A DNA stretch of 64,000 nucleotides. Origin: Voacanga thouarsii. Taxonomy: Eukaryota; Streptophyta; Magnoliopsida; Gentianales; Apocynaceae. The DNA lies in contig JANUWF010001819.1 of the NCBI GenBank assembly GCA_026120185.1, positions 2,418,001 through 2,482,000 of the forward strand. Direction: 5' to 3'. This document shows, piece by piece, positions 23,226 through 36,677 of this stretch (its first letter is position 1; every line of letters starts with the position of its first letter). The notes beneath the pieces were generated by a model, which saw nothing but the letters and a program-made list of their open reading frames with translations, ran no database searches and had not been told where the DNA came from. The position numbers and the translations under genes were made by a program.

Positions 23226-24174
23226 ATATAGAATTTTTATGAAAAAATTAGTTAATATAATGGGCAAAATCTCCGCACATGATGCGGAATCGACAAGCAG
23301 TCCTCCTTGATAATAAAGAAATTTTGAAAAATATCATAAAGCATATGCACATGGTGAAAGTGGAACAGACATCAGAGACATTCACAAACAATAAGACACG
23401 TACAACTACATGCCACAAAGTATGTTGTATAGAGTTGTATTGTTTTTGGAGGCCATGATTTGCAATGTTGTTGAAGGGTCAGGTAACTTTAGGAAAGGGA
23501 GAAGAAGAAGCCAATCATTGTTGGTAATGGGAATATATGCAAACTTACCAATAAATATTCATAATTAATATAATAATTATTATAATTAATATTTATTGTT
23601 AATATTATTCATAAATTCGTGAATAATAAAAATAAAAAATAATGCAAAATTTTAAAATTATTCATGATTATCAAAAATGAATTTGAACTATTAAAAAGGT
23701 TAGATGAAGATGATGAGATCAAAATCATCCATAATGAGAGACACAATCCTTCTTTAGATATTCATCATTGATTGTTAAAATTGAAAAGGTAAAAAATATT
23801 AAATATTACCTAAAAATATGTTTGGACAATTCACTCTCCTCTTCACAATTAGAATATAACATTTAGATTAGATGTCTACATTTATGTATGGAATTGTATA
23901 TTCATAGTATTTTTAAAAAAAATAAACTCCTTCTGGTCAAAATTGAATGCTTGTTTTTGCTCCAGTATAAAGACTTATAAAAGTATTTAATCATAAATAA
24001 GTTACCAGCTTACCTTATTAATTAAGAAAGCTAATGATAAGATTGATGACTTGGACTAAAAAGGTTAGTTGTGGAAGTTTTAATGGAAAATATATTTATT
24101 TTTTTAAAAAAAATTATTCTTTGGACATCTCAAAATATGCATGTAGACACCTAATTCCAAGGAGAGGTAATACA
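23057..24174. other. AT-rich intergenic DNA
   Basis: No coding sequence is supported. It includes a (TA)n run (23190-23222) and a less AT-rich patch at 23250-23560 with no recognised frame. The 77-codon frame at 24034-24267 runs across the solo LTR border and is not a gene. Confidence 0.5.
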
Positions 24175-24179
24175 TATTT

Positions 24180-26220
24180 TGTTGGATTGTATACCCTCTT
24201 AGACTATGTTTCTGATGTAAAATCGAATATTTTAATAAAAGAATTTATTTTCAGAAATTGTTTGTGAATTTACTTTTTGTTTATGCACGATTTTCGTTTG
24301 GAACAGACCCATTATGTTTAAATAAGTGATCCATGTGAATGGTAGTCTTTCACAGTAAGGTATGGATCACAGGTTATTTAACACATAAACATTTGTTCTT
24401 AACCTATTGATGAGACTGGGAACCTCATCATATTTAGGTTATTATGTTATGAATTCCAAATGGGGAATGGCTTACCTTTAGCCAGTGAGTAGTCCACTCA
24501 CTTCATGACATAAGCGTATTTCGAATACGTAGGACAGGACCTGTAGTAGTAGTTTCTAAAAGTACTATATGATAGAAACCTAGACTACTACCGTTACAGC
24601 GTGGACTAGTACTCTACGACTTAAGTATGAATTAGTGGTCTGGCGAAGCTGGAAGCATATACTTTGATTTGCTATAGTTGAGGTTCTATCGTAGGGCCAA
24701 TATACTTGCATGTTGGGTATGTGTGACTAGTTAGTTAAGACAAACTTATACAAGATAGTTTCTACACTATATCGCCCCTTGTGGTTGTCCGAATGGTCTA
24801 AAATGTCCAGGGCCCTGGGAAACATGACTTGGATATTTGCTTTAGGGTAGCTCCCTTGGAAAGCGGAAACACTCCAGGAAGTCGTGGATCATTGGACTAG
24901 AAGCCTAAGGATGGTAGATGTCTTTTAGAGGGGTGTTAGTACACTTTTTCCTCTCTAAATGCACGGCGATGTGTAGAGGGGTATTTTAGTCATTTCACCT
25001 GTAGGTCGGAGACTTTGCGAATGCAGCATTGTCCTTGGGGTCAATATTTTCTTATGGTGATATTAGGAAATATTTAAAATGCAAAATACAGCTATTTATA
25101 CAGTAAGGGTATTTTGGTCATTTTAGCAGCCAAGGCGATGTGTCTTTTTTGTCATCGGGATAGCCCGTAAGTCCTAACTACTTTTGGGTTGAAAAATTGG
25201 TCTCGTATGAAGAGGATTTTATTTTATTTTATTCAGGAAGTCTAATTTATTATTGGACTGGAATAAAATAAATTAATTAATTAAAATAGGAGTTGAGAGA
25301 AATTAATTATCTAGTTTAATTGGTTAATTAATTATTCAGGGCCTAGGTCCAGTATGAATAATTAAGAAATTAACCTGGGCTTAAACTAGGGGAAATAATT
25401 AATATTTAATTATTTGTTGGGTTATTTATATAGGCCCAAGAAATAAATAATTAAATATTAATTATTATGGTTCATTTGGGCTTCTTAATTATTTATTGGG
25501 TTGTTTATATAAGCTCAGGAAATAAATAATTAATTTTTATTATTTTGGGCCTTTTGGGTCCAAGGAAATAATAAATATTTTTCTGACCCAATAGCTTGGA
25601 CCTTATGGTTTTTTCCAGATACGGTTAAGAGGAGTTTAGGGTTAGGCCAAACAGATTCTTAGGATAACATCCGAGTGTTTGAAATATGATATCCCGGGAA
25701 TATGTTTATCAGATAATGAGAGACCCAGTTTTGGCTAACTAATAAACTACTCTCTGGTAGAAAAAAACCCTAATCTTCAAAACACAAGAAAGAGACTCAC
25801 GTGAAGCTCTCTCACTGAACGTCTCTCTCTCTGCTCTTGCTCACGTATCTTTCCTCTTGTTTTCTCCTTGTTCTTTGCTAATCAATAACGAGTGAACCAA
25901 GGAGAATTGAGACCGTTCCTCTTTACCATAGTGTTCACTGACTAGAGGTTAGGCTGAGAAATATCCCGAGAGCTGGAAAGCTAGGCGTTCATGCAAACAA
26001 GGCGGAGTAGAAGGCTAGCGGGTGTTCAACCGGAAGCTTCTTCAAGTGGACAAAGCGAGGCGATTCTAGTCGTTCAATCTACTCTTACTCAACCTAGAAG
26101 GGTTAAGGAGCGCAAATGTATGATCTTCACGCTTCCATATGGCCTTTAAGGCTTGGTTTTATTTTTCTCCGGGATTTTTTTAACGTACAGAGCATGTTCC
26201 CTCTGTTTCTCATTCCCTCA
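24180..26220 (+). repeat. solo LTR, 2.0 kb family, copy 2
   Basis: It starts TGTTGGATTGTATACCC and ends CATTCCCTCA. The exact duplication TATTT lies at 24175-24179 and 26221-26225. It is nearly colinear with copy 1 (7906-9925) along its whole length and visibly closer to it than to copy 3. The small basic ORF is retained (ATG at 25991). Confidence 0.92.
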
Positions 26221-26225
26221 TATTT

Positions 26226-27625
26226 TTCATCTAACCTTCCACCAACCTGTTTAGTTTAAGAGATATAACTCTACTTATACATTGGTCCTATGCTTACCTA
26301 AACAAGACTAAAGAAGTAAGGGTGGCAAAGAATTATTGTCATGGTTAGACAATCTTAAATAAATAAAACATTTCTCCATCAATCACCTTATTTGTATAAC
26401 TAAGATATTTCTCATTCAATTAAAACTAGGTGCCTATCAAATTCTCTATTCAACTATCTAAATCTCACAAAATAGATGATGGCTGTTGTAGCTAAAACCA
26501 TTTGAGTGAAAATGAACCATTTGTATTTAAATTATTTTTTATTTTTTTCATTATATCTAAGTTTTGGTCAAATATTTGAAATTGTACTCAAACTCGCTTT
26601 TGTTAATTTGTCTATAAAAATACTTTATAGATAAACAAATCAAATCTAGCTTGTCCTAGCTAATTAATTGATAAAGTTATTAATAATTTTAGATTTATAT
26701 TTGTTCAAACAATGGTTTATACCTCAAATTTTGTTTTGTTTTTTTTTCATGCTCTATATATTTGGCTAATTATAAGATAATGGTTTTGTCTTATAATTTA
26801 GGTATGCATATTAATTGTACATTATGATAATGGTTTTATCTTATATTTGGCTAATTATTTCCCTTTTTTAATTTAGGTATGCATATTAATTGTACAATAT
26901 GAAAAACTTATCACAAATAAATTAATAAATACATGATCAACACACTTGCATAACAAGAGGTTTAGGATTTCTATTTCTCTGAGGTTTTGTTCCCTGAACT
27001 AGAGATGGCAATGATAAAAAAAGATATAGTCAAGGGCCCAATTGTAGGGAATGAAGAAGCTAAAGGCTTTTGACTAAGTTTGGTGGTGTATATAGGGAGA
27101 TTAATCTTTTAGAAACCCTTATACCTAAGAATTTCCTTGGCAAATCTCACTTTTACAAGCTTAGATAAGGCATAAGATAGCAAAAGAAGTAGCCCAGTTG
27201 ACTCAATGATGGTAGCGCATGAGATTGCATGATACCACTTCGATTATAAGTCAGGAGATATGAACATAGTGGCCCTAAAATACCTTCTACACTATCTTGA
27301 AGGCAAAAAACTTACATTTTGAGGTCAAGAACTATCGTGGCATCTTGTGCCTTTATTGTTGCCTAGGTAATACTTGTCATTTACCTGTCTCTTTACCTTG
27401 TAGAAAAGGGGAGTAAAGTGAATCTAGTTGTTGGAATATAAGATACCTAATTAGTTGGGTAAGGAAAAGGTAAGAACCAGTAGCCACACTACACTTGAAC
27501 TACGGTCTAGTTTATAATCCAAAACTATCGACAAGAAATCATATCCTTTAGATTATTTTGTTGGAGTTTATCAATATGAATGTTGTAAAAAGAATTTTGT
27601 TTGTTTTTGTTGTATGCCACATAAG
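26226..27625. other. intergenic DNA between solo LTR and long-LTR gypsy element
   Basis: No gene is recognised. A local duplication of about 65 bp occurs at 26757-26900, where GGTATGCATATTAATTGTAC appears twice. A tRNA-like stretch near 27190-27260 is too diverged to call. Confidence 0.5.
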
Positions 27626-27630
27626 AGAAG

Positions 27631-30600
27631 TATAACACCACATATTTTCCAAAAGTAGTAGGCTTTATCTTTGTAGGGGTGTTGTCCCATCTGATCTCCC
27701 AGACAAGGGGTCTTTATAGCGGTCTTACTTAATACATAGCGAAAATTTCTCAAAATATTTGTATTAAATACAAGAAAGGTATATAATGTTCGATCTCGAA
27801 TACATGTATCAAAAGAGAAAGCAAGATTACGATACACATACAGAATTCAACATAAGCTTCTGCATACACCAATGAGTCTCAGGGAGTCCACCATTGTACC
27901 TCGATCTCTAAAATTTTCAAAGAAGAAATAATACATGTGTGAGCATAAAGTTCAATGAGTCCCATGTGTACTAATATTGTTTTACTTGAAAATAGCTTAG
28001 GAAAAAGTAGTGCTCAAATGTAGGCAAGATGGTATACTTGAATTCATTGTAAACATGTAAACAGTAACAAGGACTAGGTTTCATGAAAGAACGTAGGAAT
28101 AAATTGATGACTTATTTTGAGAAAAGCAGGGAATAAAATTCATGTATTATTTCTTAAAAAATAACATTCAAGGTTTCATGAGGCAAGACATACTAATTCA
28201 TGATTTTCGTATGAGAGAAATTTAATAAATTCCGCTCATTCACATGCATGTATAATATTCATGATTCATGCTAGGGTTAGTGCTTACAACAAGACAATTC
28301 AGTGCTTACGCCTAAAATTGTGCTTACGTCAGGAATAGTGCTTACACCACAAATTCAGCTAATTTCAATATCCTGTTATGCCGTTCAGAATAAAATGAAT
28401 CCCATAATTGACCAGGTTACTCGGGATCATTTATCTCTAATGTTGGCCAGTACATGGAGAAAAGCTCTCGTTGAGTACTCAACGTTCACATGATACATGT
28501 AATTTTGTTATCCTTTTTCCCATAATTTGTCATGTTAGTTATGCAGTGCTTGAAGAAAATGTCATGAAACATGGCTTTAGCAAGTAGCGAAAACATGCTC
28601 AAGTCTTTTACAAGAAAAGAATTCAAGATTCATAATATTCGTGCTTCTTAAAACCTTTGAATAAAATGTGCGTACTCAAATGGTTTAGAAATCCATTAGC
28701 AAAATGGAGTTTGAAAACTAAAGGACTCACATGTCCATGATTCATAAAATGTTCATATATAAATAATTAGTAAATCATTAGTCCAGAATGAAGTTTCATA
28801 AACAAACGAACTCATTTGGGATCCTTATTTTGGTCAACTGGCCATGGAAGCTTTTACTCGAGACGGTGTTCCTGGTCCAGTGAATATTGCTTATTCTGGT
28901 TTTTGTATAAAATATCATGCGCGAGTTCAATAGAAAACACCTAACTAGATAGGGTTCAAAAATCAGGGAATTCGCGTGAAGCGTAAAATATGAGATTTAA
29001 TGTATTAAAGTTTCATTATATATAAATTTTAAGAAAAAGAATGTACAGTACAATCCAACAATTAATACTTGTAAGTTCAATGAAAAATCTTACACCTAAA
29101 TATATCAAGAAAATACTTAGCCATATCACGAAAGCATTTTGCTATATTAGAAAAACACTTAGCTACAATAAGTTTTAGAAAATCGAGGGACTTACCTTAG
29201 TCTATTAAGCCAACACTCACGCTATAACAAGCTTAGAGTCTCTTTTAGCTTGGATTACCAATAATAATGAAGTATTTCATAAAACATTATTCCATGTGCT
29301 CAATTAAGACTTACATAATACTAAAAGCAAATGGGCACATCATTTCCTTTTTCTTAATCAAGATTTCCAACTTTGTCACCTTTTGGAATTTTATTCATAA
29401 CTTTTTCTATACAATTCTAAATAAGGTCAAACTTATTTCTACATACTCTTAACATATTGTTTTACAAAATCCAATTCATGGAACACCAATGCCTTTTCTC
29501 ATTTTGTATAGTTCTGACTGCAAAGTCACAACAACATACACAAGCGATATCACATTTAAAGCTTTGGCAACCCTTAATATTTGTCCCATAACTTTCTAAT
29601 TACAACTCCAAATTATGACAAATTGATCCTAAAATGTTCCTAGGATATTTAGCTACAAAATTCAGATAATCTAGTTTAAATATGAATAGCCATTTCATAC
29701 AGTTTAATGTCAAAACAGCTGGGTTCATTCATTAACTAAAATAGAATTTCATGATTGCGTTCATATATTGCACAAGCTATATCTTTCATTCTTCTACCAA
29801 TCTTTACTCCCCAGTTTCTCCCAACCATCCAAATCATTACTATTATCCAAGATTATCAAAATAGTATTTCAAAGGCAGTTTTGCATATTCTTGCTTCCAT
29901 TAATTCCCTAGTCATCAAAGGTTCATCTAATTTGTTCCAAACCTTTCCTAACATTCCAAGACATGTGAATAAGTATTTTTGCTCCTATTTTCAGCCATTT
30001 CCATCCAAGAGACGCATACATGTTTCAAATAATTTAACTACTTCCTTCCATGTTCTCTAACAAGAACAATGTTATAACTTTCTTTAACTATGTAAACTCT
30101 TTACTTAACCTGATTTCCAGCTTTATATCTCTTCAAAGCTATTTAAGAAGCTAAAAAACATGTCCATTATCTCCTAGATTCAGCCGGCCAACCTACTTCC
30201 ACAAAACATAAATTTTCTTTACATTTCCTTCTATGAAAACCATGTTTTCTTGATATGGGATTTAAATATAAAAAACTTCAAACATCAAGCTATAATTTTA
30301 ATGTTTGGAGAGCAAATTTTTACCTTTCCAAGAACACAAAATAAGGCTACAATTTTTTTCCCTTTCTTTTCCTTTCCTTTCATTGTTCATTGTTTCCAGT
30401 TTCTCTCTCCCTCCCCCTCTCAGTCTTTTTCCTTTTCTCTTGTTTTTTTCTTTTTTTCCTCCTTTCTTTCCTTCTTCATTTCTCTCCTTATTTCTTTCTC
30501 TCTTACTTCTCTCTTGGCCGACTGTCTTGGGTTTCTTGCATATATATTTTCTTCTCAAGTAAAGTCATGTAACTTTTAAAAGAAAGCATGTGGTCTTGAT

Positions 30601-31147
30601 GACTAAGCTTACTAGGACATCATGGATACTCCTAGAACATTATAGAATGGTATGGAACTTGATAATCAATTGTAGAAAGTTATGGAAAGTTATGAAAGGT
30701 CATAGAAATTTGAGAAAATACATAAGTTTATACAGCCAATCATGTACAAACACATGATTTCTATATAACCAATCATATGTAAACACTTAGCTGCCAAACA
30801 ACCACTCGCTTAATTTTTGTATACAAAATCTATTTTCATCTTAATCATGGTTAACTATATTTCCCAAAAGTAACCATAATTTATGTTACTATTCACCCCA
30901 AGTGGAAAATTTTTTTATTATGCCAATGTGATCTACTTATTAAACTGAGCATTTAGTGTCCCTCACATTTTCCATAATCCTTCTCAGTTTTTTTTAAATT
31001 CTCAATTGAAAATTTCTCTAACACCCCTTAAAATTTTTATCTCGCCAAAATATTTTTCTAATTAAACTAATCATTTCTTATTCTGAGCCTTCATACATAT
31101 GCTCACTCAATAACAACAAGTAAAGTGCATAAGGGAAGGATGTTACA
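27631..31147 (-). repeat. 3' LTR of the long-LTR gypsy element
   Basis: On the minus strand it begins TGTAACATCCTTCCC and ends GGTGTTATA, where the last CA has decayed. It is colinear with 33152-36672. It contains a run of GTGCTTAC-type short repeats (about 28270-28350) and a pyrimidine-rich tract on the plus strand (about 30355-30525, with T-C blocks). Open frames in that tract are low-complexity Phe/Ser/Leu artefacts. Confidence 0.9.
30355..30525 (+). repeat. pyrimidine-rich tract inside the 3.5 kb LTR
   Basis: About 170 bp consist almost wholly of C and T on the plus strand (purines on the element's sense strand). The tract is conserved in the partner LTR at about 35860-36025. Strand-asymmetric tracts of this kind can form triplex or H-DNA; no function is shown. 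Confidence 0.8.
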
Positions 31148-31163
31148 ATCTCCCCTCCTTATA
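31148..31163 (-). other. polypurine tract of the long-LTR gypsy element
   Basis: On the minus strand, AAGGAGGGGAGAT abuts the 3' LTR start TGTAACA. Confidence 0.75.
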
Positions 31164-31299
31164 AAAAATTTTGTCCTAAAAATTTGCACTTTTCTTAGCT
31201 TTGCTAAACATTTGTCTCTAGTTCCTTTGTAGCATCTGTCTCTTCCTTACTCATGGCTACTGTGTGAGCTTTGATAGATCCTTCATTTTTCTTTAATTC

Positions 31300-32264
31300 C
31301 CCTATTTTGAATCCTTTTCGAGTCGGGAGTGTATTTTCCTACCTATTAGCCTGTGGACAATTAGCTAAATTGTGTCCCATTTTTCCACAACAATAACTAA
31401 GTCTTTTTTTGCATTTTTCGTAAGTGTGTCCAATTTTTTGACAATAAGTATATGTGTAGATTCTATTCTTTCTGGAATTGTTCTCTCCTTTCTCGGAAGT
31501 TTTTCTTTAGTTTGTTGACTGAATTCTACTCTCTTTTTACGATCTTGTCTAACTTGTTCTAAATCTTCTCCTTCCAATCAGGAGGCTATTTCTACTTCAC
31601 ACTATATCTAGTGGGAGCCATGGCAATCAATTTTCACCTTAACTCGGGTCGTAATACTTTTATAAATCACCGAGTTCAATCTGACTTCATTTACACTACT
31701 AAAGGATAATATTTTGAAAGTCGAGTGAATTTAGCGGCATACTTTCCAACAATCCCTTCTGCTTGTCTAAAATTTTGAAATTCTTCTTCCTTTTTTTCAA
31801 CCACCTAGCAAGGTATAAATTCTTTCTTAAATTCTTCTAAAAATTCTTTCCAAGTCTATTCCTTCTGTTCTTGTTCTCGCCCCTCTTTCTTTCGCAACCA
31901 CTAATCTCGTGTAGGCTCTTGAAGTCTAAATATAGTAAATTGAACCTTTCTGCTCCGAATAATCTAAGGTTGTGAATATGTCTTCCATCTGTTCCATCCA
32001 TGACTCAGCTTCTTGTTCTTGATTAGCTCTTCTATAAAACCAGTGAGGATGGAATTTTAAAAATCATTCTAGTGCTCGATCCATGTCTTCTTGATGGCAT
32101 TGTTCTTCTCGCATTGGGGTCCTTGTTAGGTGCTGAAGGACTGTGGTAACCTTTTGTAATATCTGTGTCATGTTGTTCCTTAAGGGTTGTGTTTCCATTC
32201 TTGATGTATTATTTTTTATAGTATCAGTTGAACTTTCTCCTATTTGATTCTGAGTCTTGTACAT
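31300..32264 (-). pseudogene. gypsy gag remnant of the long-LTR element
   Basis: The likely start is the ATG at 32264 (MYKTQNQIGESS). The frame runs to a stop at 32064, then homology continues with FLKFHPHWFY, EAESWMEQMEDIF and TTLDYSEQ. This matches the Ty3/gypsy gag core pattern (PPxFxG... AExWLxxMExIF). Later pieces give WKEFLEEFKKEF and YAAKFTRLSKY, and a knuckle-like YCGKMGH with degenerate cysteines near 31380. Multiple stops and shifts make it non-functional. About 900 bp of the interior upstream of the ATG is AT-rich with no frame. Confidence 0.72.
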
Positions 32265-33138
32265 TTTGGTGGCATATGAATTTCACCTTCAATTCCAATA
32301 AACAGTTCAATTGACATCAATTCATAATAAAAGAATACTTGAAAATCAATCTCACAGCAAATATTATATAAGACAGAGGAAGAATCTATAGATATGTATT
32401 CTTCCAGAACTTCTCACACTTTCTTTATCTTATTTGTCTGCATTCCCGTATATTACCCTCATATGATTTATATCTAAACATCCTATATTTAGACTATTAT
32501 GTATATAGATCCTCCTTTCAATAGCTTTCTAAGGTTCTTTTTCCTTCTTGAGACTACTTCCCTAAAGGTCACTCATCTTAGAATTACTTTCATCCAAACA
32601 CGCTTAACTTCAAAATTCTGATGGGATCCAGGTGCATAAATGCGGGTTTGACTGCACCTATCTATGTTACCACAAAACAGGGTTTTTAGTACACAAAGCA
32701 TAGGTTAAGCACAACATGCAAGCGTGCATATCTTTAATTAATAATCTCTACTGGCCCTAAGAACTGGGGGTCCAGAGTCAAAAACTACAGCGTAGTACTC
32801 AAACGTATTTGATCCAAGGCCTTCTTGTTCCTCAGTCTGTACAATATCATCAAAGTCGCCTTCTGCTTTATAATCTACTACTGTATCAACTTCATTAGAC
32901 TCCTATGAAGGTATCATAACTATTTCAACTATATCTTCTTATGTTTTCTCAGAAGAAATCATAATAACTAGGGTGCCTCAAGTTCAAGTGTCAGGTCTAC
33001 TTTTATATCTGGCTCCATAAGGTTTTCTACCCCTAAATCTATAACAGTAAATTCGATTATAGGCTCTATCATAGGCTCTACTATGCACCACTACAAATTT
33101 CGATACCAACTATCTCTTCCAAAATGATGCAATCTAGA

Positions 33139-33149
33139 CTTTGACACCA
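33139..33149 (-). other. primer binding site, degenerate initiator-Met type
   Basis: On the minus strand TGGTGTCAAAG lies 2 bp from the 5' LTR and matches the initiator-tRNA site TGGTATCAGAG at 9 of 11 positions. Confidence 0.55.
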
Positions 33150-33151
33150 AT

Positions 33152-36100
33152 TGTAACACCTCACATTTTTCAAAAATAATGGGCTTTATCTTCGTGGTAT
33201 GTCATCCCGTTTGATCTCCCAAACAAGGGATCTTTATAACGATCTTAACTTAATACATAGCAAAAATTTCTCAAAATATTTGTATTAAACACAAGAAAGG
33301 TACATAGGGTCCGACCTCTGATACATATATTCAAAAGAGAAAGCAAGATTACGATACGCATACAGAATTCCACATAAGCTTCTGCATACTCCCATGAGTC
33401 TTAAGGAGTCCACCACTGCGTCTTGATCTCTAAAATATTCAAAGAGAAAATAATGCATGTGTAAGTGTAAAGCTCAATGAGTCCCGTGTATGCTATTGTT
33501 TCTCCACTTAAAAACAACTCGGGAAAAATTAGCACTTAAATGTAGGCAAGATAGTATACTTGAATTCGTTGTAAACATGTAAATAATAACAAGGACTAGG
33601 TTTCATGAGAGAATGCAGGAATAAATTCATGACTTAGTTTGAGAAAACTAGGGAAAAAAATTCATGTATTATTTCTTGAGAAATAACGTTCAAGGCTTCA
33701 TGAGGCAAGATATGCTAATTCATTATTTTCGTATGAGAGAAATTCAATAAATTCTACTCACTCACATGCATGTAAAATATTTGTGATTCATGCTAGGGTT
33801 AGTGTTTACGCCAAGACAAGTTAGTGCTTACACCCTGTCAAGTTAGTGCTTACGCCATGAATTTAGCTAATCCCAATGTCCTGTCACTCCATTCGAAGTA
33901 AGATAAACCCTAGAAGTAATCAGGTTACTTGAGATCATCTATCTCTAATGTAGGCTAATACATAGAGAAAATCTCTCGCTAAGTACTCAACATTCACATG
34001 ATACATGTGATCTTGTTCAAGTGATGGAAAAGGTTTGTCATCCCTTTTCCTATAACTTGTCATGTTAGTTATACAGTGCATGAAGAAAATGTCATGAAAC
34101 ATAGCTTTAGCAAGTAGTGAAAACATGCTCAAATTTTTAACAAGAAAAAAAAAATTCAAGATTCACAATATTCATGCTTCTTAAAACCTTTGAATAAAAT
34201 GTGTACTCAAATGGTTTAGAAATCCATTAGCAAAATGGAGTTTGAAAACCAAAAGACTCGTATGTTCATGATTTATAAATGTTCATATATAAATAATTTA
34301 ATAAATCATTAGTCCAAAATGAAGTTTCATAAATAAACGGACTCATTTTGTACAAAAGCTCATGCACGAGTTCAACAGAAAACACCTAGCTAGATAGGGT
34401 TCAAAAATTAGGAAATTTGCTTGAATCATAAAGTATGAGATTTAATGTATAAATATTCATTATACATAAATTCAAGAAAAAGAATGTACATTAGAATCCA
34501 GCAATCAATACTTGCAAGTTCAAGAAAAAAGCTTACGCTTGAATATATCAACAAAACATTTAGCCATATCAGGAAAGTATTTTGCTATATCAGAAAAATA
34601 CTTAGCTGCAGTGAAGTTTTAGAAAGCCGAGGGACTCACCTTAGTCTATTAAGTCAACACTCATGCTATGACAAGCTTAGAGTCTCTTTTAGCTTGGATC
34701 GCCTACAATAATGAGTTATTTCATAAAACATTATTCCATGTGCTCAATTAAGGCTTACATAACACTGAAAGCAAAAGGGCACATCATTTCCTTTTTCTTA
34801 ATCAAGATTTCCAACTTTGTCACCTTTTGGAATTTTATTTATAACTTTTGCTATACAACTCCAAATAAGGTTAAACTTGTTTTTAAATACTCTTAATACA
34901 TTCCTTTACAAAATCCAATCCATGGAACACCAATGCCTTTTCTCATTTTGTACAGTTCTAACTGCAAAGTCACAGTAATATACACAAGCTACTTCACCTT
35001 TACAGTTTTGGCAACCTTTGATATTTGTCCCATAACTTTCTGATTACAACTCTAAATCATGACAAATTGATCCCAAAACTTTCCTAGGATATTTATCTAC
35101 AACAGGTCATGGAGTTCCAATATGAATAGCCATTTTGTATAGTTGAATGTCCAAACAACTGTGTTCATTCATTACCTAAAACAGAATTTCCTGATTGTGT
35201 TCATATATTGCACAAGCTATATCTTTTCATCTTCTACACAACATATGCCATTTAAACTTCCTAAAACCTTTTTTGTCATCTAAACCAAATGTTTTAACCG
35301 ATATTTACTCCCCTGTTTCTCCCAACCGTCCAAATCATTACTATAATCCAAGATGGTCAAAATAGTATTTCATAGGCGGATTTGCTTATTCTTACTACCA
35401 TTAATTCCTCAGTCATCAAAGGTTCATCTAATTTATTTCAAACCTTTCCTAACATTCCAAGACGTGAATAAGTATTTATGCTCATATTTCCAACCATTTC
35501 CTTCCAAGAAACACATACAAGTTTCAAACAATTTAACTACTTCCTTCCATGTTCTCTAACAAGAACAATATTCTAACTTCTTTTAACTATGTAAACTCTT
35601 TACTTAACCTGATTTTCAGCTTTATATCTCTTAAAAGCATATTCGATAAGCTGTAAAACATGTCCATTATCTCCTAGATTCAGCCTGCCAACATACTTCC
35701 ACAAAACAGAAATTTTCTTTGCATTTCCTTCCATGAAAACAATGTTTTCTTGATATGAGATTTACATATAATCAACTTCAAACACCAAGATATAATTTTA
35801 GCGTTTGGAGAGCAAAATTTAACTTTTTCAAGAACACAAAACAAGGCTGCAATGTGTTTCCCTTTCTTCCTTCTATTTCTTTTCCTTTCCTTTCCTTATT
35901 CCTTGCTCCCGGTTTCTCTCTCCCTCTCCTTCTCGGTCTTTTTCCTTTTTCTTGTTCTTTATTTTTTTTCCTCCTTTCTTTCCTTCTTCCTTTCTCTCCT
36001 TATTTATTTCTTTCTTGCTTCTCTCTTGGCCTGCCTTCTTCGGTATCTTGCATATATATTTTCTTCTTAAGTAAAATTATGTGATTTTTAAAAGAAAGTA

Positions 36101-36672
36101 TGTGGTCTTGATGACTAAGCTTTCTAGGACATTATGCAACCTCCTAGAACATTATAGATTGGTATGGAACTTGCTGGACAATTGTAGAAATCTATGGAAA
36201 GTTATGGAAGGTCATAGAAACTTGAGAAAATACATAAGTTCAAACTACCAATCATGTACAAACATATGGTTTCCATGTAACCAATCACCTCTAAACACTG
36301 AGCTGCGAAACAACCAATTGCCTAACTTTTGTACACAAAATCCATTTTCATCTTAATCGTGGTTAACTATATTTCCTAAAAGTAACTATAATTAATGTTA
36401 CTATTCACCCCAGATGAATTTTTTTTTTTTTTTATTTTACCAACGTGATCTACGTATTAAATTGAGCATTTTTGTGCTTCTCAAATTTTCCATAATCCTT
36501 CTCAGATTTTCTTAATTCACGATAAAAAATTCCTCTGGTGCTCCTTAAAATTTTTATCTTGCCAAAATATTTTTCTAATTAAACTAATCATTTCTTATTT
36601 TGAACCTTCATGTAAATGCTCACTCAATAAAAAATAATCATCACTCAAAATGTATAAGGGAGGAATGTTACA
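33152..36672 (-). repeat. 5' LTR of the long-LTR gypsy element
   Basis: On the minus strand it runs from TGTAACATTCCTCCC to GGTGTTACA (3521 bp). It contains the same pyrimidine tract (about 35860-36025) and GTGCTTAC-type repeats (about 33795-33860) as its partner. The 4-bp length difference suggests limited indel loss, although point differences are frequent. The outer edge abuts the TSD AGAAG. Confidence 0.9.
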
Positions 36673-36677
36673 AGAAG

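Larger units (their letters stand above)
27631..36672 (-). mobile_element. non-autonomous Ty3/gypsy element with 3.5 kb LTRs and gag-only interior
   Basis: The element lies on the minus strand: 5' LTR 33152-36672 (3521 bp), interior 31148-33151 (2004 bp), 3' LTR 27631-31147 (3517 bp). The exact duplication AGAAG lies at 27626-27630 and 36673-36677. The interior holds only a broken gag. There is no protease, RT, RNase H or integrase, so the LTRs make up about 78% of its length. This fits the gag-only non-autonomous class (called TR-GAG or LARD-like in plants). The short internal region and intact borders argue that it moved as such, rather than losing pol after insertion. Confidence 0.9.

Noticed and set aside
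27190..27265. tRNA-like or SINE-like stretch (TTGACTCAATGATGGTAGCGCA, here split as box A-like text, then CTTCGATTATAAG)
   Set aside because: It resembles A- and B-box order, but no acceptor stem closes, no poly(A) or flanking repeat is seen, and no second copy is present in the window.
30250..30579. Several overlapping Ser/Phe/Leu-rich frames that look like membrane proteins
   Set aside because: They are produced by the pyrimidine-rich LTR tract; overlapping frames on both strands show the same low complexity.
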